Source: Candidatus Sedimenticola sp. (ex Thyasira tokunagai)
GTDB lineage: Bacteria; Pseudomonadota; Gammaproteobacteria; Chromatiales; Chromatiaceae
Direction: 5' to 3'
Assembly (NCBI GenBank): GCA_037318855.1
Contig: CP134874.1
Location: 3,844,598 to 3,908,597, forward strand
Length of the DNA: 64,000 nucleotides
Part shown: one piece after another, positions 34,320-43,727 of the stretch
How positions within the stretch are numbered: the first letter of the stretch is position 1
Layout: each line of letters starts with the position of its first letter
Position numbers and translations under genes: made by a program
Notes under the pieces: generated by a model
The model's database searches: none
What the model saw: only the letters and a program-made list of their open reading frames with translations
What the model was told of the DNA's origin: nothing

Positions 34320-36341
34320 TTGAAGGTGGGACATAAGATTCTGGCAGGCTACGCCCTCATGCTCCTGCTACTGACCGGCATCTCCTCACTGGCGATCTAC
34401 AGACTATCGCATCTCAGTGAATCGGTTTCAGAGTTGGTTCAGACGTATCGGCCGGCTATTCTTGGCGCAAAGCAGTTAGCTATTGAGGTCAACCAGACCA
34501 GCAGTGCGCTCGGTTTTTTCCTCTCCAGTAAAGAAGAGGGACACAGGGAGAACTACCGACAGGGGCTTGAACGCTCGGAATCGCTGCTTATCGAGTTGAA
34601 AAAGCTCCCCACCATTGCCGGTGATCCCGAATCAGACAAACTGACAAACCAACTGGGCGATGACTTCAAACGGTTCCGTGAACTTGGCGAGCAGTTATTG
34701 GAAACCGTTGCCAGCAACGAAAAAAGATACCCCGGCATGGCCTTTGCCAATCAGCAGATCAATCCGATCAACCGACAGACCATCGACCTCACCTCCCGAA
34801 TGATTCTCTCTGAGCATGAGGAGTCCCCTGGGGCGGAACGGCGTGAGTTGCTGGTAGCACTGACCGATCTCCGCTATACCTGGAGCAGTGTAATCAACAG
34901 TATCAGGGCCTACCTGGCCTTCCGTGGTGATGCCGTGATCAAAGACCTTGACCTCTATATTGAGAGAACAGAGGAGCTGATCACAAAAATCCGAGGCTTT
35001 GGTGGCCTCTTGACCCTGGACCAGGAGGATGCAGTTGAACAATTTGAAGCTCTCCTAGAGCAGTCAAAACTTAACATTGAAGAGCTCAAGCGTATACATG
35101 GTGGCGAGCAGTGGCACACCGATTCCTGGCTGGTACGTGACCAGGCAGCCCCTCTAATTGAGAAAATTGACACTAAGTTGAAACTACTGCTGGAACGGCA
35201 AACAGGGGCGATTGATCAAAATAGCGCCACCTTGATTTCAGACTCAAGGAAGGCAATCACATTTGTTGCTTCACTTCTGCTGTTTGGCTTGCTGGTTGTT
35301 GTTCTACTGGCATGGCTGAGCAACCGCTACATCACCAAGCCACTTCACTCAGTGGTAGATGCACTGGATGATATCGCAAAGGGTGAAGGTGATCTGACAA
35401 ACCGGCTCTCTATTGCCGGTAGTGATGAGATCGGCAAGCTTGGTCAGAGCTTCAACACCTTTGTCTCCGCGATCGGCGAACTGGTGAAACACACGGCAGT
35501 ATCAGCCGACAATGTGATTGATGCTGTGAATAAGAGTACCGATGCATCACACCAGATCACACAGAAAGTACTGGAACAGGAGAGTGAAACACATCAGGTG
35601 GTTACCGCCATCAATCAGATGTCTGAAACTATCGGTTCCATCGCAAAAAATGCAACCGGCGCGGAGACCGCATCAAAAACTGCAGAGAGAGATGCCGAGG
35701 TTGGCCGTACAACTGTCGAGGAGAGTGCTGCAGCAGTCCGCTCTCTCAGTGGTGAAGTACAGGCAGCCACCGAAATCATCCTCAAAGTGGAAGAGGATAG
35801 TGAAGAGATCGGTTCTGTGCTGGATGTTATCAAGAGCATCGCCGACCAGACCAATCTGCTTGCCCTGAATGCCGCGATTGAAGCAGCACGCGCCGGGGAA
35901 CAGGGGCGCGGCTTTGCCGTAGTCGCCGACGAAGTACGTAACCTCGCCAGCCGTACCAGAACATCAACTATCGAAATCGAGGAGATGATAGAACGTCTGC
36001 GAACCAATACACGTCAAGCGGTGACGGCAATGGAGGCAGGCAACAAAACGATGGCGGAGAATATTAAACAGACGGATCGAGCCCGTGCCTCTCTGCAGGC
36101 GATTGCAGACTCCACAGATGCCATCAGTGCCATGAATACCCTGATCGCCACCGCATCGGAGGAGCAGTCTGCCGTGGCGGTAGAAATCAACTCTAGCATT
36201 ATCAAAATCAGCAACGGCAGCAAGGAAGCCGCCGGTTTCTCCCGCACCGCCCTGGAAGAGATTGAGCGACTTGGACAGGTGGCAACCGAACTGAAAGCGA
36301 TTATCTGCCAGTTTAAACTGAGCGAGTCTTTCGAGGACTAG
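34320..36341 (+). CDS. Methyl-accepting chemotaxis protein
   Basis: 673 residues. The frame begins with a TTG codon (KVGHKILAGYALMLLLL); no clear RBS precedes it. Layout: N-terminal helix, about 270-residue helical periplasmic sensor (HBM/4-helix type), second helix near 310-330, HAMP, then the signalling domain with the hairpin tip DQTNLLALNAAIEAARAGEQGRGFAVVADEVRNLA, the standard CheA/CheW contact. No che genes nearby, so an orphan receptor. Confidence 0.93.
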   Translation: MKVGHKILAGYALMLLLLTGISSLAIYRLSHLSESVSELVQTYRPAILGAKQLAIEVNQTSSALGFFLSSKEEGHRENYRQGLERSESLLIELKKLPTIAGDPESDKLTNQLGDDFKRFRELGEQLLETVASNEKRYPGMAFANQQINPINRQTIDLTSRMILSEHEESPGAERRELLVALTDLRYTWSSVINSIRAYLAFRGDAVIKDLDLYIERTEELITKIRGFGGLLTLDQEDAVEQFEALLEQSKLNIEELKRIHGGEQWHTDSWLVRDQAAPLIEKIDTKLKLLLERQTGAIDQNSATLISDSRKAITFVASLLLFGLLVVVLLAWLSNRYITKPLHSVVDALDDIAKGEGDLTNRLSIAGSDEIGKLGQSFNTFVSAIGELVKHTAVSADNVIDAVNKSTDASHQITQKVLEQESETHQVVTAINQMSETIGSIAKNATGAETASKTAERDAEVGRTTVEESAAAVRSLSGEVQAATEIILKVEEDSEEIGSVLDVIKSIADQTNLLALNAAIEAARAGEQGRGFAVVADEVRNLASRTRTSTIEIEEMIERLRTNTRQAVTAMEAGNKTMAENIKQTDRARASLQAIADSTDAISAMNTLIATASEEQSAVAVEINSSIIKISNGSKEAAGFSRTALEEIERLGQVATELKAIICQFKLSESFED

Positions 36342-36573
36342 TGGGCCATTAGATCGCTACACTCGGCCAGTCCGCCTCATCCTCCTTAATCACATCAGCC
36401 TCAGCCTTTCCCGCCGCCACCCACTCCTGAATAGCTGGGCTACTATAAACTGTCTCACTGTACTCACGCGCCACGTCATCGAGCACTACCTCATAGCTGA
36501 TCAGGCGCAATACCACCGGGGCAAACATACAGTCGGCAACGGAGAAATTTCCAAATAACCAGGGACCGTCCTG

Positions 36574-38131
36574 AATGGCACTAAGTTAAGCTAAATCTGC
36601 ACGAATTATTGAGTGCTGCCTTATGCCCAGAATGAGACAATTGGGCATGAAAAACAAGACCTTATTGCTACCCGGATTTCATCTTTCCACCCTGCGCCGC
36701 AAACCGCGTTCACCAAGTCAGATACTAGCTGATGAAAGAGCGCGCATCCGCCGCCATTCGCTCAGTCAATTGGGCGATCTGTTTTCAAGAATATTGCCAT
36801 CTACAGTATTGGAATCGGATGCAAGAGGCGTATTCAGTCGCCGCCGTTTGTTCAGCAAAGCGAATACCTTCTGGGCCTTTTTCTCTCAAGTTATTGATGC
36901 GGATGGCGGCTGCCAGGAAGTCGTTCGTAAAGGTCCAAGCATTCGCCGCAGCCCGCTCCATGCCAACCCCATCGGCATCGACTTCTGCCTATTGTCAGGC
37001 ACGTGCCAAACTTGAGCAAGACTGCCTGGAGTCGATCCTCTCCCATACTGCGGAGGGCCTACAGCAACGTGGCCGCAGCCAATGGTGGAAACAACGACGG
37101 GTCGTTGTAGTAGACGGTACCGGTGTAAGCATGCCGGATACGCAGGCTAACCAGGCTATCTGGCCACAGCAGGCCATACAAAAGCCTGGTTGTGGCTTTC
37201 CACAGGCACGTGTATGTGCCTGCTTTTGTCTACAAACAGGTGCTTTGCTGAGTTATCGCACTGGGAACAGGAAGCAGCAGGAACTACCGCTGCTACGCCA
37301 GCAGATGGAAACTTTTGAGCCCGGTGACATCTTTCTCGGAGACAAAGGGTTTTTGCAGTTACTAGCGATGTCTGGAAGTTCCAGCAGGGTGGGATTGACT
37401 CGATACTCACTCTGGCACGCCGCACACCGGTCGAGGCCTCATCAGCCATTAAAGTTTTAGGCGCTGATGATTTGCTTATCCAGTGGCCTAAACCCCGTTG
37501 GAACAAGGTACTAAGCTACAGCAAAGAGCAATGGCAGGCGCTGCCTGAGCAGCTTATCCTTCGGCAAATTAAGATTACTGTTGATACACCAGGTTTTCGC
37601 GTTAAGTCCTTTTATCTTGTCACCACGTTGACAGATGTATCGAAGTACAGCGCTGCAGAATTAGCCGATCTGTACTACAAGCGCTGGGATGTAGAACTCT
37701 TTTTTCGAGACATAAAAACTACTATGGGGATGGATATCCTGCGCTGCCGTACCCCGGCTATGGTACATAAAGAAATCCTCATGCACCTGATAGCCTACAA
37801 TGCCATCCGACTGTTGATGCTCGATGCTGCTGGTGCAGTCGATCAACGACCAAGACAGATCAGTTTCAAAGCCACGATCCAGGCCCTGAGGCAATGGGAA
37901 CCCTTGTTCAATAGGACAGATATAAATGACAGGGAAAGACGCCGCTTGATTGTCGCATTAACTCAAGCCATTGCCGCCAATGTCATCACCTCTCGTCCAG
38001 GTAGGCGAGAGCCGAGATGTATCAAACGAAGAGCAAAGCCCTATGCACTTTTAACAGCTCCACGGCATGAAATGATCGAGATCCCACATCGCAGCCGATA
38101 TACTGCAAAGCAGGCTTAACTTAGTGCCATT
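36574..38131 (+). mobile_element. IS4-family element, decayed
   Basis: Near-perfect 17-bp terminal inverted repeats ATGGCACTAAGTTAAGC / GCTTAACTTAGTGCCAT. Flanks GGGACCGTCCT (left) and GGGACCGCCCT (right) form an 11-bp duplication with one mismatch, consistent with an older insertion. Confidence 0.9.
36623..38119 (+). pseudogene. IS4-family transposase with two frameshifts
   Basis: Three open segments in alternating frames: 36623 to about 36930 (KNKTLLLPGFHLSTLRR, SKANTFWAFFSQV), about 36930-37360 (VVVVDGTGVSMPDT, PGCGFPQARV, FLGDKGF) and about 37365-38119 (DVWKFQQGGIDSILTLARR, then YKRWDVELFFRDIK, the YREK signature of IS4). The breaks near 36930 and 37360 make it inactive. Confidence 0.88.
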
Positions 38132-38610
38132 CGGGACCGCCCTCTCCATAGGTTTCGCGACAAAGTCGCCAGATATTGAGCACTCGTTCGATGTCTCTCC
38201 GGGCGGCGGCACTGGGTTTGAAGTCGGGAAAACGACGACGACAGTTCATCGGCAGCTCTCCTCGAAGATCGAACAGGCTGGAGTGCATCTCCGCACTCAC
38301 CGCCCTTGCCACGGCACGAGCCCCCGACTCCCGAGGCCAACCCGACTTTTCTGGAAAACGTTCAACCAGGTATTCAAGAATCGCCAGGGAGTCCCACACT
38401 TCGAGATCACCATCCTGCAGCACGGGTACCTTGGCATCAGAAAAATAGGGTGTGAGATCGGCAGCCGTAGTCTCAACAAAGAGAGAGACTTTCCTGCAGG
38501 TGAAAGGGATTTGATGGTGACGCAAAAACAGCCATGGCCGTAGCGACCAGGATGAGTAGTTCTGATTACCTATAACCAGTGTTATGCCGGACATTCAACA
38601 CCTCCATGTT

Positions 38611-38775
38611 AGGGAACCTATGAACAAGTCATGACCGATTACCTTGCACTCTGGAGACGCAATATCGGTGTTGAAAATCTTACTGATAGCCTGCTATCAG
38701 CTGCGATCTTCGCCTTGATCTTACGCCCCCTGAGCACAATTCAATTCGGCCAGGCTTATTCATGGGCTCCTTGGT
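38611..38775. repeat. MITE-like palindromic repeat, copy 3 (subtype B, inverted)
   Basis: AGGGAACCTATGAACAAGTC to a right end reading TTATTCATGGGCTCCTTGG. The core CAATTCGGCCAGGC with CAATATCGGTGTTGAAAATC matches, in reverse, copy 4 at 42560. It lies upstream of aroG. Confidence 0.8.
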
Positions 38776-38904
38776 AACTTATATTCCCAAACCAATAGAC
38801 TCCAACCGTACGGATATGTCAACCCACCCCATCCGCCATAACGTCGCTGATTCAGGTTATAATCCGGGCCTCATCAAACCGATACTCAGGATCAACAGAC
38901 GACC

Positions 38905-39957
38905 ATGCGCCCGCAAACAGACGACCTCCGAATCCGCGCCATCAAAGAGCTGGTAGCACCGGCACAACTATTGGCTGACTTACCAATATGCGACGAGGCC
39001 GCGGAGACGGTGTTTAACGCCCGTCAGGAGATCCACCGCATCATTCATGGCGAAGATGACCGCCTGGTGGTAATTGTCGGCCCCTGTTCGGTTCACGATC
39101 CTGTTGCCGCCCGCGACTATGCAGAGAAGCTTAATCGGCTCAGGGATGAATTAAAGGATGATCTGATGATCGTGATGCGCGTCTATTTCGAGAAACCCCG
39201 CACCACTGTGGGCTGGAAGGGGTTGATCAACGACCCCGATCTCGACGGGACTTTCCATATCAATCAAGGGCTCCATCTGGCACGACGTCTGCTGCTCGAC
39301 GTCAACAGCATGGGGCTACCCGCCGGCACCGAGTTTCTTGATCTTATTAGCCCTCAATACGTCGCTGACCTGGTGAGCTGGGGTGCCATCGGTGCCCGTA
39401 CCACAGAGAGCCAGGGCCACCGCGAACTCTCATCCGGCCTCTCCTGCCCGGTCGGTTTCAAGAACGGCACCAACGGTACATTGAAGATTGCCCTTGATGC
39501 CATCCGCTCCGCCTCCCAACCCCACCACTTCCTGTCGGTAACCAAAGAGGGCTTCTCCGCCATCTTTGCCACCGGCGGCAATAAGGATTGCCATGCCATT
39601 CTGCGCGGTGGCAACCGTCCTAACTACGATACAGAGAGCATCAATATCGCTGCCGAGGAGATGGAGAAAGCGGGCTTCAAACCACAGCTTATGATTGATG
39701 TCAGCCATGCCAACTCCCGCAAGCGCCACCAGAAGCAGATTGATGTCTGCCATGATGTGGCGGGGCAAATTGCTCGTGGTGACCAACGCATCATGGGAGT
39801 GATGATCGAAAGTTTCCTCCAAGCCGGACGCCAGGATTGGCGTGCCGACCAGGAACTGGTATACGGCCAGAGCATCACCGACGCCTGTATCAGTTGGCAG
39901 GATACTGAACCACTACTTCATGCTCTGGCTGATGCCGTCAGACAGCGTCGAAAATGA
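38905..39957 (+). CDS. aroG: 3-deoxy-7-phosphoheptulonate synthase (class I DAHP synthase)
   Basis: 350 residues, full length. Class I landmarks: DDRLVVIVGPCSVHD, MRVYFEKPRTTVGWKGLINDP, GLPAGTEFLD, WGAIGARTTESQGHRELSSGLS, GFKNGTNG, RGGNRPNYD and IDVSHANSRKRH. Condenses PEP and erythrose-4-phosphate, the first step of aromatic amino acid synthesis. Which isozyme (Phe-, Tyr- or Trp-sensitive) cannot be told by eye, so the symbol marks the family. Confidence 0.93.
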   Translation: MRPQTDDLRIRAIKELVAPAQLLADLPICDEAAETVFNARQEIHRIIHGEDDRLVVIVGPCSVHDPVAARDYAEKLNRLRDELKDDLMIVMRVYFEKPRTTVGWKGLINDPDLDGTFHINQGLHLARRLLLDVNSMGLPAGTEFLDLISPQYVADLVSWGAIGARTTESQGHRELSSGLSCPVGFKNGTNGTLKIALDAIRSASQPHHFLSVTKEGFSAIFATGGNKDCHAILRGGNRPNYDTESINIAAEEMEKAGFKPQLMIDVSHANSRKRHQKQIDVCHDVAGQIARGDQRIMGVMIESFLQAGRQDWRADQELVYGQSITDACISWQDTEPLLHALADAVRQRRK

Positions 39958-40056
39958 TTTATTTAGGGGATCGTTGAGATAAATCATCTATAGTTATTGC
40001 TAACATCCCCTCACCAGGGGAATAATCTGAACATTTTTATATTCGAGAATCATCCG

Positions 40057-40956
40057 ATGAGTGAGAAGAAGAAGGGCAAAGGCAAAAGCAAGAAAGGGGC
40101 TACAAAAAAAGTGAAGCCCTACAAGATACCCAATGCACTCTATGAGAAGGAGCTACATGAGCTCCAGATCGAACTGGTAAAGCTCCAGGAGTGGATCAAG
40201 TACAAGGGCCTGCGGGTGGTTGTGGTCTTTGAGGGCCGTGATGCGGCGGGTAAAGGCGGCGTAATCAAGCGCATTACCCAGTACCTCAGCCCTCGCGTCT
40301 GCCCGGTGGTTGCCTTGGCCACACCTACCGAGAAAGAGACAAGTCAGTGGTATTTCCAGCGCTACGTCCCCCATCTGCCGGCGGCGGGTGAGATGGTGCT
40401 ATTCGACCGCAGCTGGTACAACCGTGCCGGTGTCGAGCGGGTAATGGGTTTCTGTACCGACGAAGAGTACCATGAGTTCATCCGCTCCTGCCCCGAATTT
40501 GAACGGATGCTGGTGCGTAACGGCATCATTCTAATCAAATACTGGTTCTCGGTCAGTGATGAAGAGCAGGACCGCCGCTTCAAAAGCCGCCTGACCGATC
40601 CGCTGAAGCGATGGAAACTGAGCCCAATGGATCTGGAGTCACGTAAGCGCTGGCTCGACTACTCAAAAGCCAAGGACAAAATGTTTGCTTACACTGATAT
40701 CAAACAGGCCCCATGGTATGTAGTCGATGCGGACATCAAAAAACATGCCCGCCTCAACTGCATTCGCCATCTGCTGAGCCAGGTCCCCTATGAAGACGTA
40801 ACCCCTGAACATATCACCCTGCCACCCCGCCAGAGTGATGAGGGCTATGTCAGACCACCGATGAATGAGCAGACCTTCGTCACTAACTACTACACCTCAC
40901 CAGAGGCGACGCAGAAGGCCATAGATAATCCGATCAGGACAGCTCATATCAAGTAG
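40057..40956 (+). CDS. ppk2: Polyphosphate kinase 2
   Basis: 299 residues from ATG 40057; an upstream in-frame start at 39997 would add 20 residues but has no family support. A basic Lys-rich N-terminal tail is followed by the PPK2 domain: Walker A VVFEGRDAAGKGGVIKRI, SPRVCPVVALATPTEKE, lid region FDRSWYNRAGVERVMGFC, and PLKRWKLSPMDLESRKRW. Uses polyphosphate to phosphorylate nucleotides. Confidence 0.95.
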   Translation: MSEKKKGKGKSKKGATKKVKPYKIPNALYEKELHELQIELVKLQEWIKYKGLRVVVVFEGRDAAGKGGVIKRITQYLSPRVCPVVALATPTEKETSQWYFQRYVPHLPAAGEMVLFDRSWYNRAGVERVMGFCTDEEYHEFIRSCPEFERMLVRNGIILIKYWFSVSDEEQDRRFKSRLTDPLKRWKLSPMDLESRKRWLDYSKAKDKMFAYTDIKQAPWYVVDADIKKHARLNCIRHLLSQVPYEDVTPEHITLPPRQSDEGYVRPPMNEQTFVTNYYTSPEATQKAIDNPIRTAHIK

Positions 40957-41002
40957 TTCAGCGGTCTCCCACGGCCCCTTAAAGGGGTCGTTGATGACAT
41001 AC

Positions 41003-41043
41003 AAAAAGAGAGATGCCCCAGAATTTCGGGGCATCTCTCTTTT
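41003..41043 (+). terminator. Strong rho-independent terminator after ppk2
   Basis: AAAAAGAGAGATGCCCC-AGAATTT-CGGGGCATCTCTCTTTT: a 14-bp perfect stem with a T-run, 46 bp after the ppk2 stop. Confidence 0.95.
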
Positions 41044-41220
41044 CAGATCAGCACAACTCTTCAGCTGTGCCATCACACTCTCTTTTGAAATGCACCTACA
41101 ACACCCATGGTATTGTTGCCGAGAGTCTATACTTCAACAGAAGAGGACTCAGGAAGCATCGGAATAGCGAATATCTGACAAGCAACCCGGAATCCTCTGA
41201 GCCAAACAGGACGGAAGTAG

Positions 41221-42057
41221 ATGTCACCGGAAGCACATCAAGCATATAGACGTAACCCGCTACGGCGGCGGATGCACGAAATCATTTTCGAGGCAGATAC
41301 TCACGCCGGTAAAATTTTTGACGCTGCGCTGCTGGTTGCCATTGTCATTGCCGTAATCGCTGTAATGCTGGAAAGCGTGGAAGCGATACGGCTGGAGTAC
41401 AGCGGCATCCTTCACTTTGTAGAGTGGACCCTGACACTGCTCTTCACTATCGAATATGGATTACGGCTCTGGTCGGTCAGGCACCCCTTACACTACGCCA
41501 AGAGTTTTTTTGGCATCGTTGATCTTCTCGCCATTCTTCCCGCCTATCTAAGCCTGATCTTTGTCGGCAGTCAGTCTCTGATGGTGATTCGGGTGATTCG
41601 CCTGCTCAGAGTCTTTCGTATCTTCAAGATGGCACGCTACCTCGGTGAAGTGATGGTACTGATGCATGCACTGAGAGCGACACGTCACAAGATCACCGTG
41701 TTTCTTATGAGCATGCTGATTCTGGCACTGATTCTGGGGACACTGATGTATGTGGTAGAGGGAGAGAAGAGTGGCTTTGCCAGTATCCCTGCGGGGTTTT
41801 ACTGGGCCATTGTCACCCTCACCACAGTGGGTTATGGCGATCTCGCACCGCTGACTCTACCCGGTCAGGTTCTCGCCGCTGTCGCCATGTTACTGGGCTA
41901 CAGCATGATCATCATTCCCATCGGCATCTTCGCGGTTGAAGTGGTCAAACGCCACGGCAAAGCCCCCACCACACAGGCTTGCCCCGACTGCATGAAAGAG
42001 GGACATGACGAAGATGCCATCTACTGCAAATACTGTGGCGGTATTCTCAACGAGTAG
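41221..42057 (+). CDS. Voltage-gated-type potassium channel with C-terminal zinc-ribbon-like tail
   Basis: 278 residues. Six membrane segments are apparent, with an S4-like Arg-rich helix (VIRVIRLLRVFRIFKMARY) and a pore with selectivity filter TTVGYGD at about residue 201. Uncommonly, the cytoplasmic tail ends in two CxxC pairs (CPDCMKEG...YCKYCGG), a rubredoxin/zinc-ribbon-like knuckle. Ion channel in the inner membrane; the tail could make gating sensitive to metal or redox state. Confidence 0.9.
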   Translation: MSPEAHQAYRRNPLRRRMHEIIFEADTHAGKIFDAALLVAIVIAVIAVMLESVEAIRLEYSGILHFVEWTLTLLFTIEYGLRLWSVRHPLHYAKSFFGIVDLLAILPAYLSLIFVGSQSLMVIRVIRLLRVFRIFKMARYLGEVMVLMHALRATRHKITVFLMSMLILALILGTLMYVVEGEKSGFASIPAGFYWAIVTLTTVGYGDLAPLTLPGQVLAAVAMLLGYSMIIIPIGIFAVEVVKRHGKAPTTQACPDCMKEGHDEDAIYCKYCGGILNE

Positions 42058-42092
42058 ACCGGAGGACGGCGAAGTTTACCGGCAACCTGCAC

Positions 42093-42530
42093 CTACTCAA
42101 AACCGGCCAGTTTGTACCAACGTTTCGCCTCTTCCAGATCCTGCTCCACACCATCACCCGTCTCATACATCATCGCCAGGGTGGTCTGGGAACCCACCAT
42201 TCCCTGATCGCTGGCTTTCTTGAACCACTCCACCGCCTTCTCACCATTTTTGGCGGCACATTCGCCCTGCATATACATAAAGCCAAGACCGTGCTGAGCG
42301 AGCCCCAACCCCGCCTCCGCCGCCGACTTCATGTACTTGTAGGCCAGCATCTCATTGACCGTCATGCCCAAACCATTCTGAGCCATGATGGCAACACGGT
42401 ACTGGGCTTCGATATTGCCCTGATCAGCCAGAGGTGAAAGCAGTTTCACCGACGTGGCAAAGTGCTTTCCTTCAAAGGCTGCAATACCGCTGACCAACTC
42501 CATATCAAGCTGTTCACTATTGTCACTCAT
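42093..42530 (-). CDS. Sel1-repeat (TPR-like) protein
   Basis: 145 residues, no signal. About three Sel1-like repeats are visible: NIEAQYRVAIMAQNGLGM, GLAQHGLGFMYMQGECA, and VGSQTTLAMMYETGDGVEQDLEEAKRWYKLA. A scaffold for protein contacts; partner unknown. Convergent with the channel gene. Confidence 0.88.
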   Translation of the reverse strand: MSDNSEQLDMELVSGIAAFEGKHFATSVKLLSPLADQGNIEAQYRVAIMAQNGLGMTVNEMLAYKYMKSAAEAGLGLAQHGLGFMYMQGECAAKNGEKAVEWFKKASDQGMVGSQTTLAMMYETGDGVEQDLEEAKRWYKLAGFE

Positions 42531-42559
42531 AATACATACTCCTCAAGTAGAGCTCGTTC

Positions 42560-42722
42560 TAGGGAAGCTCTGAATAAGTCTGGCCGAATTGAATTGTGCT
42601 CAGAAGGCGCAAGATCAAGGCGAAGATCGCGGCTAATAGCAGGCTATTAGCAAGATTTTCAACACAGATATTGCGTCTACTGAGTGCAAGGCAATCGGTC
42701 ATGACTTGTTCAGAGCTTCCTT
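42560..42722. repeat. MITE-like palindromic repeat, copy 4 (subtype B)
   Basis: AGGGAAGCTCTGAATAAGTC / GACTTGTTCAGAGCTTCCTT inverted ends. Inner GGCCGAATTGAATTGTGCTC matches copy 3 in reverse. Its right edge overlaps the stop codon of the IMPase gene. Confidence 0.85.
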
Positions 42723-43581
42723 AGCTCTCATATCCGGCCTCTTCAAGCCACTTCAACCACTGGTTATAGAGCCGTGGATTAGACGCCCCAATTGCGGCCT
42801 GCGACTGCAGGCTCATGGGACGGCCTCCCGATATCAATCCATCTCCAAGGGTACCTCCCGCCTCGGAAAAGATCAGACAGCCTGCAGCATAATCCCAGGG
42901 CCGCTGACCACCGTGAAGGTAGAGATGTCCACGCCCCGCCGCCATCCAGCTCCACTCCAGGGCAACAGCGCCAAAGCTCCGCTGGGAGCGATAGGGCGGC
43001 TGCTTTGCCAACCGAGCGATCAATGGCGGTGTCAGCCGCTTTAGGTCAATCACTGCGACCCCATCTTTGAGATCTTCTGTCGAGCCGTCAAGCGTCAATC
43101 GCCGATCATTGAGCCAGGCACCACCACCCTGCTCAGCGCGAAAACTCTCTTTGCGAATCGGGTCATAGACCAGACCAAGCACCGGTCTATGATCGATGAC
43201 CAGAGCGAGAGAGATGGCAAAATAGGGCAGTCCAATACTAAAATTAGTGGTTCCATCGAGCGGATCAAGGCACCAGAAACAGGCGGTCTCCATCACCTGA
43301 CGCTGCTGCTCCTCCGTCATCTCCTCACCCAGAAGAGGAATTTCCGGCCAATGCTCATACAATCCCTCCCGGAGAGAGCGTTGAACCTCAATGTCGGCAT
43401 CGGTTACCAGAGTGCCGTCTGGTTTGTTACGCACCACTGCATGCTGGTAGCGCGGGAGGATCTCCTGCTCTGCAGCATCTATCAATAGCTGCTGCAGCTC
43501 CACACCTTTAGGCCTTGGGGATAGCTGATCTAGGGGGTTTTTCATGGTTGCTATCATCCCGGAATCGTCCTCTGCAAGCAA
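42721..43581 (-). CDS. Inositol-monophosphatase family phosphatase
   Basis: Up to 286 residues; ATG 43545 (MKNPLDQLS) is an alternative start. IMPase motifs: IPLLGEEMT (metal Glu), WCLDPLDGTTNF, and WDYAAGCLIFSEAGG. Such enzymes hydrolyse inositol phosphate, PAP/PAPS or histidinol phosphate; the substrate cannot be resolved by eye. Divergent from the lytic transglycosylase gene. Confidence 0.9.
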   Translation of the reverse strand: MLAEDDSGMIATMKNPLDQLSPRPKGVELQQLLIDAAEQEILPRYQHAVVRNKPDGTLVTDADIEVQRSLREGLYEHWPEIPLLGEEMTEEQQRQVMETACFWCLDPLDGTTNFSIGLPYFAISLALVIDHRPVLGLVYDPIRKESFRAEQGGGAWLNDRRLTLDGSTEDLKDGVAVIDLKRLTPPLIARLAKQPPYRSQRSFGAVALEWSWMAAGRGHLYLHGGQRPWDYAAGCLIFSEAGGTLGDGLISGGRPMSLQSQAAIGASNPRLYNQWLKWLEEAGYES

Positions 43582-43727
43582 TGGAGAGACTACATGTAAA
43601 GTTCAGGGTTTTCCCCGCTTGTACTTTCCTGCACGAGGACTAGTATCTAACTTATGCTCGGTAGGATCGGCCATTGAGCATGAACGGGCTATATACCAAC
43701 CATCTCAGGAGCAGCCGCATACGCACC

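Larger units (their letters stand above)
36349..38594 (-). pseudogene. Glutathione S-transferase gene split by IS4-family element
   Basis: The N-terminal piece (38594 to about 38132; RBS GGAGGT) has the thioredoxin-like GST start LVIGNQNYSSWSLRPWL and VPVLQDGDLEVWDSLAI. The C-terminal piece (about 36573 to 36349) has GPWLFGNFSVADCMFAPVV and ends WPSVAI. Removing the IS and one copy of the GGGACCG-CCT duplication rejoins them in frame (YGEGGP|WLFGNF). The original would be about 230 residues, normal for the family. Confidence 0.9.
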
